Shown one piece after another: positions 1 to 6,513 of a DNA stretch of 45,025 nucleotides. This DNA comes from CALWPV01 sp045632125 (GTDB lineage Bacteria; Bacillota; Clostridia; Lachnospirales; Bianqueaceae). Every line of letters starts with the position of its first letter. Within the stretch, counting starts at the first letter, position 1. The notes under the pieces were generated by a model. It was not told where the DNA came from. It saw nothing but the letters and a program-made list of their open reading frames with translations, and made no database searches. The position numbers and the translations under genes are program-made. The stretch spans positions 1-45,025 of the forward strand of contig JAZQWC010000044.1 in NCBI GenBank assembly GCA_045632125.1. The letters run 5' to 3'.

Positions 1-415
1 CGCGCTGGCGCATGCCGCCGGAAAGCTGAGCAGGGTATTGTTTCTGAGTGCCCTCCAGGCCAAATTCAGAGAACAGAGAAGAGGCCTGAGTACGGGCTTC
101 TTTTTTATTGATACCTTTCAAAATCAGCGGCAGAGCCACGTTGTCCTCAATGGTGCGATAGGGCAGCAGCAGATCCTTTTGCAGCATGTAGCTGATGCGA
201 CCGGGTTTGCCGGTAATGTCCTCGCCGTCCAGTAATATCTGACCCTCGTCGGGCAGGAGCAGGCCGGAGATGATATTGAATAAGGTAGTTTTTCCGCCGC
301 CGCTGATACCCAGTAGGCAGACGAGCTCACCCTCGTGCAAAGAAATCGAAATATCCTGCAGCACTTCTTTTCCATCAAAAGATTTGCTGACACCTCGTAC
401 TTCCAGTTGTTTCAT
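1..415 (-). CDS. thiZ: ABC transporter ATP-binding protein of the thiamine/pyrimidine (ThiXYZ-like) system, 3' end outside the window
   Basis: Only the first 138 codons are present; the reading frame runs off base 1. Walker A is visible as GISGGGKTT near residue 40 and the ABC signature as LSGGMRQR just before the window edge, so this is the nucleotide-binding subunit of an importer, acting on the inner face of the membrane. The ATG at 415 follows AAGGAG, which overlaps the stop codon of the preceding binding-protein gene. It is the last visible gene of an operon that begins with a TPP riboswitch and contains a permease and an NMT1-type binding protein. That makes thiamine precursor (formylaminopyrimidine or HMP) uptake the likely role. 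By sequence alone the ATPase could serve any nitrate/taurine/thiamine-type importer; the assignment rests on context. Confidence 0.9.
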   Translation of the reverse strand, partial: MKQLEVRGVSKSFDGKEVLQDISISLHEGELVCLLGISGGGKTTLFNIISGLLLPDEGQILLDGEDITGKPGRISYMLQKDLLLPYRTIEDNVALPLILKGINKKEARTQASSLFSEFGLEGTQKQYPAQLSGGMRQR

Positions 416-430
416 TGTCTAAATAGCTCC

Positions 431-1447
431 TTAAGAATTGCCAACGGGCAGATAGTCATTGGTGAAACCGGCGGTGGGCTCAACAGTACCTTCCAGCAGA
501 TTGTTTTCATTCAGCCAGCTGAAGAAAGCGGACCAGCGAGCTTCGTCAAATTCACCCCAGCGATCTGCATCGGCGGTGTACTGATCGGCCAAGTATTCCT
601 GACTGGCGTAAACCAGCTCGGTATTGGATTTCAGCTCAGGAGCGGCTTCCATCAAAATGTCAGCAGCTTCCTTGGGGTTTTCAATGGCAAATTCATAGCC
701 CTTAGTCAAAGCTTCCAAGAAAGCCTTAGCGCTTTCAGGGCTCTCGGTCAAATAATCATTGTTGGCGATCACTACGGGAGAGTAGAAATCAAACACAGGA
801 TCAATATCGGCAAAGGCAAAGTAATCGGTATCCAGTTCAGCCACTTCGCAAGCAATACCGGCCCAAGCGTAGAAGATCCAAATGGCGTCTACAGAACCGC
901 TTTGAAGAGCAGAAACCTCATCGGTTACAGTAGAGGGAATCAGTTCCACCTTGGAAAAGTCGCCGCCCTCTGCTTTCATAACCTGTTCAATGGTAGCCTT
1001 TTCTACGGGCAGATCCCAGGTCGCATATTTATGACCTTCCAGTCCTTTGGGGCTGTCCATTCCTTTACCGGCCAGAGATACAATACCGGAGGTGTTATGC
1101 TGAATGATGGCAGCCACTGCAGTAATGGGCAGCGGATCATCGCCGATCAAACCGGGAGCAATGTAATCCTGGAAGGACACACCAAACTGTGCCTTGCCGG
1201 AGCCAACCAGCACTTCAGCGCCGCCCTCCGGAGGCTGCACCACTTCCACATCAAGACCAGCCTCAGCAAAGTAGCCTTTTTCAATGGCCACATACAAACC
1301 GGTATGATTCGTATTGGGTGTCCAGTCAAGAACGAAAGTAACCTTTTCTAACTGATCCTGTGCAGAATCGGTGGTTTCAGAGCCGCCGCAGGCGGAAAGG
1401 CTCAAAAGCATCGCACAGGCCAAAACAATAGCAAGTATTTTCTTCAT
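431..1447 (-). CDS. thiY: NMT1/THI5-like substrate-binding lipoprotein of the thiamine-precursor ABC transporter
   Basis: The 338-residue protein starts with a lipoprotein signal peptide: charged N-terminus, hydrophobic stretch and lipobox LSACGG near residue 20, so it should be anchored outside the membrane by the cysteine. The mature part begins with VLDWTPNTNHTGLYVA, typical of NMT1/THI5-like pyrimidine-binding proteins, followed by a periplasmic-binding-protein fold ending in FTNDYLP. Its role would be to capture a thiamine pyrimidine precursor and pass it to the neighbouring permease. It lies 17 nt after the permease gene and 15 nt before the ATPase gene, all on the same strand and behind a TPP riboswitch. 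Family members also bind other ligands; the riboswitch is the main reason for the thiamine call. Confidence 0.9.
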   Translation of the reverse strand: MKKILAIVLACAMLLSLSACGGSETTDSAQDQLEKVTFVLDWTPNTNHTGLYVAIEKGYFAEAGLDVEVVQPPEGGAEVLVGSGKAQFGVSFQDYIAPGLIGDDPLPITAVAAIIQHNTSGIVSLAGKGMDSPKGLEGHKYATWDLPVEKATIEQVMKAEGGDFSKVELIPSTVTDEVSALQSGSVDAIWIFYAWAGIACEVAELDTDYFAFADIDPVFDFYSPVVIANNDYLTESPESAKAFLEALTKGYEFAIENPKEAADILMEAAPELKSNTELVYASQEYLADQYTADADRWGEFDEARWSAFFSWLNENNLLEGTVEPTAGFTNDYLPVGNS

Positions 1448-1464
1448 AATATAATATCTCCATT

Positions 1465-2235
1465 TTATTCTTTACGAATATTTCGATAGGGCATGCATTT
1501 ACGCTCTGCAAGGCTCACCAGAGCCATCAAAAGCAGCGAGATACCCGAAATCAAAAAGATCACAGCAAACATCTTATCAAAGGCAAAGGCCTTTTTGACA
1601 CGGGTCATGTATACACCCAGACCACCAAAGCCGCCCAGCCACTCACTGATCACGGCGCCTACAACGGAGTAGGCCGCAGCAATGCGCAGTCCGGAAAAGA
1701 ACTGAGGCAGGGCAGAAGGACATTTGATATGGCGGAATACCTGCAGTCGACCGGCACCCATGGAGCGCAGCAGGCCGATGGCATCTTTATCCGCTGAACG
1801 AAAACCCTCCAACAGACCCACAGTGATGGGGAAAAAGGTGGAGATCACGATCAGAATGATCTTAGGGCTCATCTCATAGCCGAACCACAGCACCAGAAGC
1901 GGAGCAATGGCTACGGTGGGAATGGTCTGTGTGATCACCAGTAGCGGATAGAAGGCCTTATATAGAGCTTCCCAACTGTCCATGAGCACAGCAAAACCAA
2001 AGCCAATCAGTACACCCAGCGCCAGGCCGATAAAGGCCTCCTGTAGGGTGATCAAAGCATTTTCCCAGAGCAGCGGCCATTCGCTGATGAAGGCCTGAAC
2101 CACCTGAATCGGTGAGGGTAACATGTATCCCGGTACTAAACCTAAGCTGCAAACCAGCTGCCACAGGAGCAGCAGGGCAGCTACAGCCACTAAGGCTGGC
2201 AGTTTAGTCTTGATGTTTGGTAATCTTTTTATCAA
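1465..2235 (-). CDS. thiX: ABC transporter permease (BPD_transp_1 family), thiamine precursor uptake
   Basis: This 256-residue integral membrane protein has about six hydrophobic segments and the cytoplasmic EAA-type loop around GLLRSMGAGRLQVFRHIKCP, the contact site for the ATPase. It would form the membrane channel for the binding protein encoded just downstream. The chosen start is TTG at 2235, because the next in-frame ATG lies inside the protein beyond the first membrane segment. An AAGGAG lies 12 nt before this TTG. The start overlaps the end of the preceding small gene by 32 nt, suggesting translational coupling. The exact start is the least certain part; the family call is firm. Confidence 0.88.
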   Translation of the reverse strand: MIKRLPNIKTKLPALVAVAALLLLWQLVCSLGLVPGYMLPSPIQVVQAFISEWPLLWENALITLQEAFIGLALGVLIGFGFAVLMDSWEALYKAFYPLLVITQTIPTVAIAPLLVLWFGYEMSPKIILIVISTFFPITVGLLEGFRSADKDAIGLLRSMGAGRLQVFRHIKCPSALPQFFSGLRIAAAYSVVGAVISEWLGGFGGLGVYMTRVKKAFAFDKMFAVIFLISGISLLLMALVSLAERKCMPYRNIRKE

Positions 2236-2503
2236 TGGTCAAAATATCTCCTTCCGGCTGATATACGATCTTTACATAAGCGGCCACCTTGGGAGCACCG
2301 GCACGTACGGCCACATGCTGACATTCTTTAACGATGTCCATCAGCTGGTCGTAGTTGTCGCCCTCGATGGTGGTTTCGAAGGGACCCACATGGCAGTGCA
2401 GCCCCGTGCTTTTAATATAGGCAATGACCTCATCCACAATACGAATCAGTTCATCATCATTTTTTACTTCCGGCAGAACCTGAATAGCAATACTAGCGTT
2501 CAT
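2204..2503 (-). CDS. MTH1187/YkoF-type thiamine-binding family protein
   Basis: The 99-residue protein shows the compact ferredoxin-like pattern of the MTH1187 (DUF77) family: AIQVLPEVK at the N-terminus, a central VGPFETTIEGD motif and a C-terminal AAYVKIVYQPEGD strand. Family members related to YkoF bind thiamine or its hydroxymethylpyrimidine part in the cytoplasm. It is the first gene after the TPP riboswitch and its terminator, with a GGAGG 7 nt before the ATG, and it overlaps the permease gene by 32 nt. The context therefore agrees with a thiamine-binding or salvage role, but its biochemical job in this operon is inferred. Confidence 0.87.
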   Translation of the reverse strand: MNASIAIQVLPEVKNDDELIRIVDEVIAYIKSTGLHCHVGPFETTIEGDNYDQLMDIVKECQHVAVRAGAPKVAAYVKIVYQPEGDILTIDKKITKHQD

Positions 2504-2524
2504 AAATATTCCTCCAAGCTAATT

Positions 2525-2558
2525 AAAAATACCTTCGCAAATCTGTCAGCGAAGGTAT
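2525..2558 (-). terminator. Intrinsic terminator, expression platform of the TPP riboswitch
   Basis: On the minus strand a 10-bp stem (arms 2529-2538 and 2549-2558, core ACCTTCGC/GCGAAGGT) with a 10-nt loop is followed by a run of T residues at 2525-2529. It lies between the TPP aptamer and the first start codon. The obvious reading is that ligand-bound aptamer favours this terminator and shuts off the transporter operon. I did not work out the competing antiterminator pairing. Confidence 0.8.
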
Positions 2559-2605
2559 CCAAGTACTTGTTTGAAAATTCGAAACCGAAAATTCTGATTA
2601 TCGAT

Positions 2606-2690
2606 ATGATTCCTACGCTGGCATGATCCAGATCAGGTTTATGGGTCGCGGACACATCCGCCTCTCAGCCCGTTTTCGGACTCCCCTTTG
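2606..2690 (-). promoter_or_regulatory. TPP riboswitch (THI element)
   Basis: Read on the minus strand, the segment has the conserved aptamer landmarks in order: a GGGGAGTCC 5' stem, CTGAGA (pyrimidine-sensing loop), a GACCC stem, ACCTGATCTGGATCATG and GCCAGCGTAGG at the 3' side. These are the hallmark sequences of the thiamine pyrophosphate riboswitch. It sits about 100 nt upstream of the first gene of the thiamine-transporter operon and is followed by an intrinsic terminator, so transcription termination is the probable mode of control. Confidence 0.96.
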
Positions 2691-2699
2691 TTGGTTGTC

Positions 2700-2728
2700 A
2701 GTATAGCCGCATTCGGCCGGTTTGTCAA
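2700..2728 (-). promoter_or_regulatory. Promoter of the thiamine-transporter operon
   Basis: On the minus strand TTGACA (2723-2728) is separated by exactly 17 nt from TATACT (2700-2705). Transcription would begin near 2693, right at the 5' end of the TPP aptamer. The -35 box lies only 8 nt beyond the stop codon of the upstream acetyltransferase gene. Confidence 0.85.
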
Positions 2729-2736
2729 GAAAAAAT

Positions 2737-3276
2737 TTAAACCTCTAAAAGAAAATGATCGATGTCGCGGTATGCACCGTGCTTGAAGCCTACCTCACGC
2801 AATGTGCCGCAGTGGACAAAGCCGAACTTTTCATGCAGGTGGATGCTGGCGGCGTTGCCGCCGGTAATGACGGAGACTACCATATGAAGTTCAGGGCATT
2901 CGCGGGCAGATTGCAAAATTGCCTGCATCAGGGCTGTTGCCACGCCGCGTCCGCGGCAAGCGGGTGCTATGTACAGCGAGAGTTCCGCTGTGGAGGCGTA
3001 GGCCTCCTTTGGACGATAGGAAGAAAGAGTAGCATAACCCGCCACGATGGTCGGGGCAGGATCAGAAACGCAGGCCTGTTCCTGCTGAGCAGGCAGTTCC
3101 GCTACTAATAATGGATGAGCCTCGGTTTGATGTTCCTCGTACCATTCCATACGTTCGGCTAAAGTTTTGGGCTGCAGATCGAAGGTGGCAGTGCCATTTA
3201 TGACTTCGTAGTTGTATATGTCGAGAAGAGCCGGCACATCTTCGCGGCGACCCTTGCGAATGGTGATGTTGTTCAT
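2737..3276 (-). CDS. GNAT family N-acetyltransferase (phosphinothricin acetyltransferase-like)
   Basis: A 179-residue cytosolic acetyltransferase. It opens with NNITIRKGRREDVPALLDIYN, has the acetyl-CoA pyrophosphate-binding motif PACRGRGVATAL in the middle and ends with HEKFGFVHCGTLREVG followed by the DIDHFLLE pattern of the PAT/MnaT-like subgroup. These enzymes acetylate small amines such as phosphinothricin or methionine derivatives; the real substrate cannot be told from the sequence. The ATG at 3276 is chosen because AGAGG precedes it and because the frame further upstream runs into the tmRNA gene. It lies directly downstream of the ssrA terminator on the same strand, so it is expressed either by read-through or from a promoter I did not recognise. 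Confidence 0.9.
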   Translation of the reverse strand: MNNITIRKGRREDVPALLDIYNYEVINGTATFDLQPKTLAERMEWYEEHQTEAHPLLVAELPAQQEQACVSDPAPTIVAGYATLSSYRPKEAYASTAELSLYIAPACRGRGVATALMQAILQSARECPELHMVVSVITGGNAASIHLHEKFGFVHCGTLREVGFKHGAYRDIDHFLLEV

Positions 3277-3296
3277 GTATGATACCTCTGATCGAA

Positions 3297-3337
3297 ATAA
3301 AAAAAGACGACATTTCACAAACGGAAATTTCGTCTTT
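3297..3337 (-). terminator. Terminator of ssrA
   Basis: On the minus strand AAAGACGA and TCGTCTTT form an 8-bp stem (3303-3310 with 3330-3337) with extra pairing inside the loop, followed by a T run down to about 3299. It starts 3 nt after the tmRNA 3' end. Confidence 0.85.
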
Positions 3338-3339
3338 AG

Positions 3340-3696
3340 TGGAGATGAGGAGAATCGAACTCCTGTCCGAAAGCCCATCCGCCCCAGGCGCTACCATCAT
3401 AGTCGATGTTTTTTACTTCCCTCGGGCCTGCTCCCATCGACAGGATCAGTCCTTCAGTAGCTTCATTTAGTCTTTATCATCCGCAAAGCTTTGGATGAAA
3501 AGTTCCCTACGTTACTATTACACCCCGTATCCGAAGAGTAGGAGCTCCGGGCGGAATGGCTGCCTTTAATTAGGCTGCGAACGCGTAAGCGTTTTCGTTA
3601 TTGTTTGCGTTTATATTTAGGTTTGGTTTTTACGCAGTCCAACCTGCGGATGGCTCCCAAAGCCTCAACGACCCCCGTCGAAACCTTGACATCCCC
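3340..3696 (-). ncRNA. ssrA: tmRNA (transfer-messenger RNA)
   Basis: The 5' end GGGGATG (3690-3696) pairs with CATCTCC (3341-3347) to make the tRNA-like acceptor stem. The 3' side carries the T-arm sequence GGAGTTCGATTCTCC. The tag reading frame, in the middle of the gene, translates as ANNNENAYAFAA followed by TAA. The RNA rescues ribosomes stalled on broken messages by adding this degradation tag. The 3' CCA is not encoded: the acceptor stem is followed by A, then CTA. The gene is about 357 nt, the usual size. A strong promoter lies at 3747-3775, leaving a short leader to be removed by RNase P, and an intrinsic terminator follows. Confidence 0.97.
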
Positions 3697-3746
3697 GAAG
3701 GAATGAGGCGATCCGGTATCGCAAACTGACCGGATCAGTATTCTTT

Positions 3747-3775
3747 ATTATACGCGAACTCGATGACTGTGTCAA
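3747..3775 (-). promoter_or_regulatory. Promoter of ssrA
   Basis: On the minus strand TTGACA (3770-3775) and TATAAT (3747-3752) are perfect consensus boxes with a 17-nt spacer. The start point would be near 3740, about 44 nt before the mature tmRNA 5' end. Confidence 0.92.
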
Positions 3776-3845
3776 GAAATTCATTTCGACAATACATGGA
3801 AATAAAGGCTTCGGGGTAGCGTTATAAGTGAAGTTGTGTTAAAAT

Positions 3846-4424
3846 TTAGATAGTGATTCCGTAGTATTCCTCTAAATGGGGGATCAGTCGATGGAACTCT
3901 AGAGGCAGGATGCAGATTTGATCGTTGTCCGGTGAATCGATGATGCTTATGATGTCGCGGGCATCCAGCCAGTGAACGGATTGCAATTCGCAGGCTTCGA
4001 TTTGAAATGCCTCTTCCGGCTGATCCAGCTCGATCATGTAGACATAGTCGATCTCGCGGTCGTGGAATACTTCGCCGTGAAAGACTTTTTCGTAGTCTTG
4101 GTGCTGAATGAATAAAAATCGTGGGGTCACTCCGGTAAGGCCGAGTTCTTCGGAGAGTTCGCGCTGTGCGCCCTGATCGAAACTTTCGCCGGGATCAAGA
4201 TGTCCGGCGGAGGAGGTGTCCAGCCAACCGGGGAAGGAGTCTTTGTCCTGGCTGCGTTTTTGCAGGAGGACCTGGATGCGTCCTTGGTGCAGGCGGGTGA
4301 CGAAGATGTGGCTGGCGCCGTGCAGGTCGCCGTCGCGGTGGACGAGGGCACGTTTTTTGGTGATGCCGGTGGGGGTGCCGTCTTCGTTTAGAAGTTCAAA
4401 TAGATCATCGCCGGTGAAGGCCAT
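3846..4424 (-). CDS. Nudix hydrolase (isopentenyl-diphosphate isomerase-like subgroup)
   Basis: A 192-residue cytosolic protein. The Nudix box is complete: GHLDPGESF, then REL and SEELGL, giving the pattern G-x5-E-x7-RE-L-x-EE-x-G. The N-terminus (DDLFELLNEDGTPTGI, then HRDGDLHGASHIFV) matches the subgroup related to IPP isomerase and YfcD. Members hydrolyse nucleoside diphosphate derivatives or act on isoprenoid diphosphates; the substrate is unknown here. The ATG at 4424 is preferred over an upstream in-frame codon because GGAG sits 8 nt before it. A divergent YedK-like gene starts 81 nt away. Confidence 0.9.
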   Translation of the reverse strand: MAFTGDDLFELLNEDGTPTGITKKRALVHRDGDLHGASHIFVTRLHQGRIQVLLQKRSQDKDSFPGWLDTSSAGHLDPGESFDQGAQRELSEELGLTGVTPRFLFIQHQDYEKVFHGEVFHDREIDYVYMIELDQPEEAFQIEACELQSVHWLDARDIISIIDSPDNDQICILPLEFHRLIPHLEEYYGITI

Positions 4425-4455
4425 GGGGATCACTCCAATCGTTTGAATTTTGATT

Positions 4456-4484
4456 AGTATATCATGTTTGTGGGATTTCGACAA
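4456..4484 (-). promoter_or_regulatory. Promoter of the Nudix hydrolase gene
   Basis: On the minus strand TTGTCG (4479-4484) and TATACT (4456-4461) are 17 nt apart, about 32 nt before the start codon. The -35 box is imperfect. Confidence 0.6.
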
Positions 4485-4505
4485 GTCCTGCGGAAGGGAG
4501 CCGAT

Positions 4506-5069
4506 ATGTGCGGACGTTATGTTTTGTGGGAAGATGAGCCGGATGAGTTATTTCAAGAGTTTGTGTATCGGTTTCATGAAAAGTATCCGGAGTATGATTT
4601 AAGTACCGGCGAAATGGCTCCGGGGCAGTTGGTGCCGGTGCTGGTAAATGATATGGAGCCGGAACTGTTTAGTTGGGGATACCCGGGATTTCAAGGCGGT
4701 AAGCTGCTGATCAATGCCCGGGCGGAGACTGTGCGTACGAAGCGGATGTTTCAGGAGAGTGTGTATCGGCGCCGCTGCATTGTGCCCACCACGGGATTTT
4801 TTGAGTGGTCGAAGGGGAAGCGACCGCATCTGCTGAATCAGCAGGGCGGCGGTGTGCTGTACCTGGCAGGCCTCTATGAAAAGGTGGTTGGCGGGCCGAA
4901 CCGCTTGGTGATCTTGACCACGGCAGCAGTGGGGGCGGCGGCTGAGGTGCATGACCGGATGCCGCTGATCGTGCCGAAGGAGCGGCTGCAGGATTGGCTG
5001 ACGAATACAGCCTATGCCGTGAGGCATTTGGATGCGCAGATGCCGGAAATGGAGAAAAAGGAATATTAA
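4506..5069 (+). CDS. SOS response-associated peptidase family protein (YedK/HMCES)
   Basis: The 187-residue protein begins MCGRYVL, so Cys2 becomes the N-terminal catalytic residue once Met is removed, as in YedK and human HMCES. The other family marks are present: NARAETV, CIVPTTGFFEW with the active-site Glu, and HDRMPLIV with the active-site His. These proteins crosslink covalently to abasic sites in single-stranded DNA and protect them. The start is fixed by the need for Cys2 and by GGGAG 5 nt upstream; earlier in-frame codons would abolish the active site. The N-terminal half is slightly shorter than usual, but no key residue is missing. Confidence 0.93.
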   Translation: MCGRYVLWEDEPDELFQEFVYRFHEKYPEYDLSTGEMAPGQLVPVLVNDMEPELFSWGYPGFQGGKLLINARAETVRTKRMFQESVYRRRCIVPTTGFFEWSKGKRPHLLNQQGGGVLYLAGLYEKVVGGPNRLVILTTAAVGAAAEVHDRMPLIVPKERLQDWLTNTAYAVRHLDAQMPEMEKKEY

Positions 5070-5088
5070 AAGTCTCCCATGAAAGTTT

Positions 5089-5122
5089 CCTACTGGAAAA
5101 TTCATGTCAGTAGGTATATAAT
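5089..5122 (+). promoter_or_regulatory. Putative promoter with an inverted repeat upstream of the histidinol phosphatase gene
   Basis: TATAAT lies at 5117-5122 with a weak -35 (TGGAAA, 5094-5099) 17 nt upstream. An inverted repeat, CCTACTG (5089-5095) and CAGTAGG (5108-5114), spans the spacer and could be an operator. The start codon is 32 nt downstream of the -10 box. Confidence 0.5.
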
Positions 5123-5153
5123 AGCAAAAAGCAAAAAACAAGGAGGCAAAGCA

Positions 5154-5957
5154 ATGCTCGCCAATTATCATACACATACAACCTTCTGCGATGGCAAAAA
5201 CACACCGGAAGAGGTGATCCTGTCTGCCATCGAGAAAGGCTTTTCAGCCATCGGCTTTTCTGGTCATGGCTATACACCCTACGACCTGCGATACTGTATG
5301 CCCGATCCGGAAGCATTTAAGAAAGCAATTCCTCCGTTAAAGGAAAAATATAAAAACCAGATCCAGGTGTACTTGGGTACAGAAGAAGATGCCTTTGCAC
5401 CGGTGGCCAATCGCAGCGATTATGAATACATGATTGGTTCCTGCCATTATTTCTGTAAGGATGGAGCTTACTATCCTATCGACTCCGGCTACGGTTACTT
5501 CAAAAAATGTTTGGATCTGTTTGATCATGATCCGATTCGACTGGCTGATGCATATTATAGTGCCTTTGTACCTTACATTCAAAGAAGAAAGCCGGATATC
5601 ATCGGACATTTTGACCTGATCACCAAGTTTGATGAAAAAGAAACCGATATGTTCCTGCGCAACCCGGAGTACGAAGCGTTGGCCGAACGTTACACCAAAG
5701 AAGCCCTCAAAGCTGACTGTATTTTCGAGGTCAACACCGGAGCCATCTCCCGTGGCTATCGCCAGACACCTTATCCCAGCGCTCAGCTGCTGCATGTACT
5801 GAAACGCGAAGGCGGAAAAGTCATGCTTTCCTCTGACAGCCACGCTGCCGATACCATCGATTGTGCCTTCACTGAGACCCGACAGCTGCTGAAAGACATC
5901 GGCTTCCAATATGTCTATGTGCTTTACGACGGGCAGTTCCAAAAGGATTATTTATAA
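5154..5957 (+). CDS. hisK: Histidinol-phosphatase, PHP family
   Basis: A 267-residue PHP-domain metallophosphatase. The metal-binding motifs are HTHTTFCDG at the N-terminus, FSGHGYTPYD, DIIGHFDLI near the middle and SSDSHAA near the C-terminus, the order seen in histidinol-phosphatases of the HisK/HisJ type. The enzyme would remove phosphate from L-histidinol phosphate, the penultimate step of histidine synthesis, in the cytosol. AAGGAGG precedes the ATG at 5154 with normal spacing. No other his genes are nearby, so it may act on a related phosphate ester, but length and motifs fit the family well. It is followed 12 nt later by a decayed gene with its own intact RBS. Confidence 0.88.
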   Translation: MLANYHTHTTFCDGKNTPEEVILSAIEKGFSAIGFSGHGYTPYDLRYCMPDPEAFKKAIPPLKEKYKNQIQVYLGTEEDAFAPVANRSDYEYMIGSCHYFCKDGAYYPIDSGYGYFKKCLDLFDHDPIRLADAYYSAFVPYIQRRKPDIIGHFDLITKFDEKETDMFLRNPEYEALAERYTKEALKADCIFEVNTGAISRGYRQTPYPSAQLLHVLKREGGKVMLSSDSHAADTIDCAFTETRQLLKDIGFQYVYVLYDGQFQKDYL

Positions 5958-5969
5958 TAGGAGAAAACT

Positions 5970-6299
5970 ATGAAAGCTGAATTAGCCATCTGGTCCGCAT
6001 ACTATGTTGAAATGTCACCTGAAGAATGCTGTGCTGCATCTTGACAGTATGGCGGCAAGAATCGGAGCTGTCAATGGAAGAGCGCTATCGCGCAAACGGC
6101 AGAAGAACTGTGCAGCATAGTGGATCAGCATATGATGCCCTTTGGAAAAGGCAACGTGAATTTTGCTGAAGTGGTGAAAGCTCTGCGGGAGATCGATTAC
6201 GAAGGCTTGTTTAATTTGGAGATTCCCGGAGAAAGACTTGCGCCGCTGGAAGTGCAAGGCTATAAATTGAATACATTCGGAAATGCTATGAGTATTTAA
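5970..6299 (+). pseudogene. Remnant of a sugar-phosphate isomerase/epimerase (TIM-barrel) gene
   Basis: The frame opens normally with AGGAG and an ATG, giving MKAELAIWSAYYVEMSPEE, which resembles the N-terminus of xylose isomerase-like TIM-barrel proteins. It meets TGA at codon 25 (6042-6044). In the same overall frame the last 40 or so codons give MPFGKGNVNFAEVVKAL and YEGLFNLEIPGE, matching the C-terminal part of the same family (final barrel strand and conserved Glu). The roughly 30 codons between look scrambled: other frames read more sensibly, suggesting deletions and frameshifts. At 110 codons against about 280 usual, most of the barrel is gone. The assignment of the two ends to one family is from memory of the family pattern. 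Confidence 0.62.
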
Positions 6300-6310
6300 T
6301 GAGTTATTAA

Positions 6311-6335
6311 GAGGGCGCGAAGGCGCCTTCTTTTT
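6311..6335 (+). terminator. Intrinsic terminator after the decayed isomerase gene
   Basis: GAGGGCGC and GGCGCCTTC form a GC-rich stem (6311-6330) with a small GAAG loop and one G-T pair, followed directly by TTTTT. Confidence 0.85.
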
Positions 6336-6425
6336 CGTTCTTTTGTATAAATGTAAAGATGGCAGTAACCACTGTCGAATCATGAAACCAGGTGGTGCAA
6401 TTTGGGGTAGCCGATGTGGAAAGTA

Positions 6426-6454
6426 TTGACCACAGCTGGAATTAGAGGTATAAT
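6426..6454 (+). promoter_or_regulatory. Promoter of the metallophosphoesterase-argH gene group
   Basis: TTGACC (6426-6431) and TATAAT (6449-6454) are separated by 17 nt, about 60 nt before the phosphoesterase start codon. Confidence 0.85.
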
Positions 6455-6513
6455 ATGTTATTATACACTTAGAGTCGAGTATTGTACCCTAACGTGTGCG
6501 AGAGAGGTATGCA

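Noticed and set aside
335..1351. A 338-codon open frame on the plus strand
   Set aside because: It is antisense to the binding-protein gene of the thiamine transporter, has no RBS and gives a low-complexity, family-less protein; the minus-strand frame has a lipobox and clear homology.
3277..3378. N-terminal extension of the GNAT acetyltransferase to 3378
   Set aside because: The extra 34 codons run through the ssrA terminator and the 3' end of the tmRNA; an RBS supports the start at 3276.
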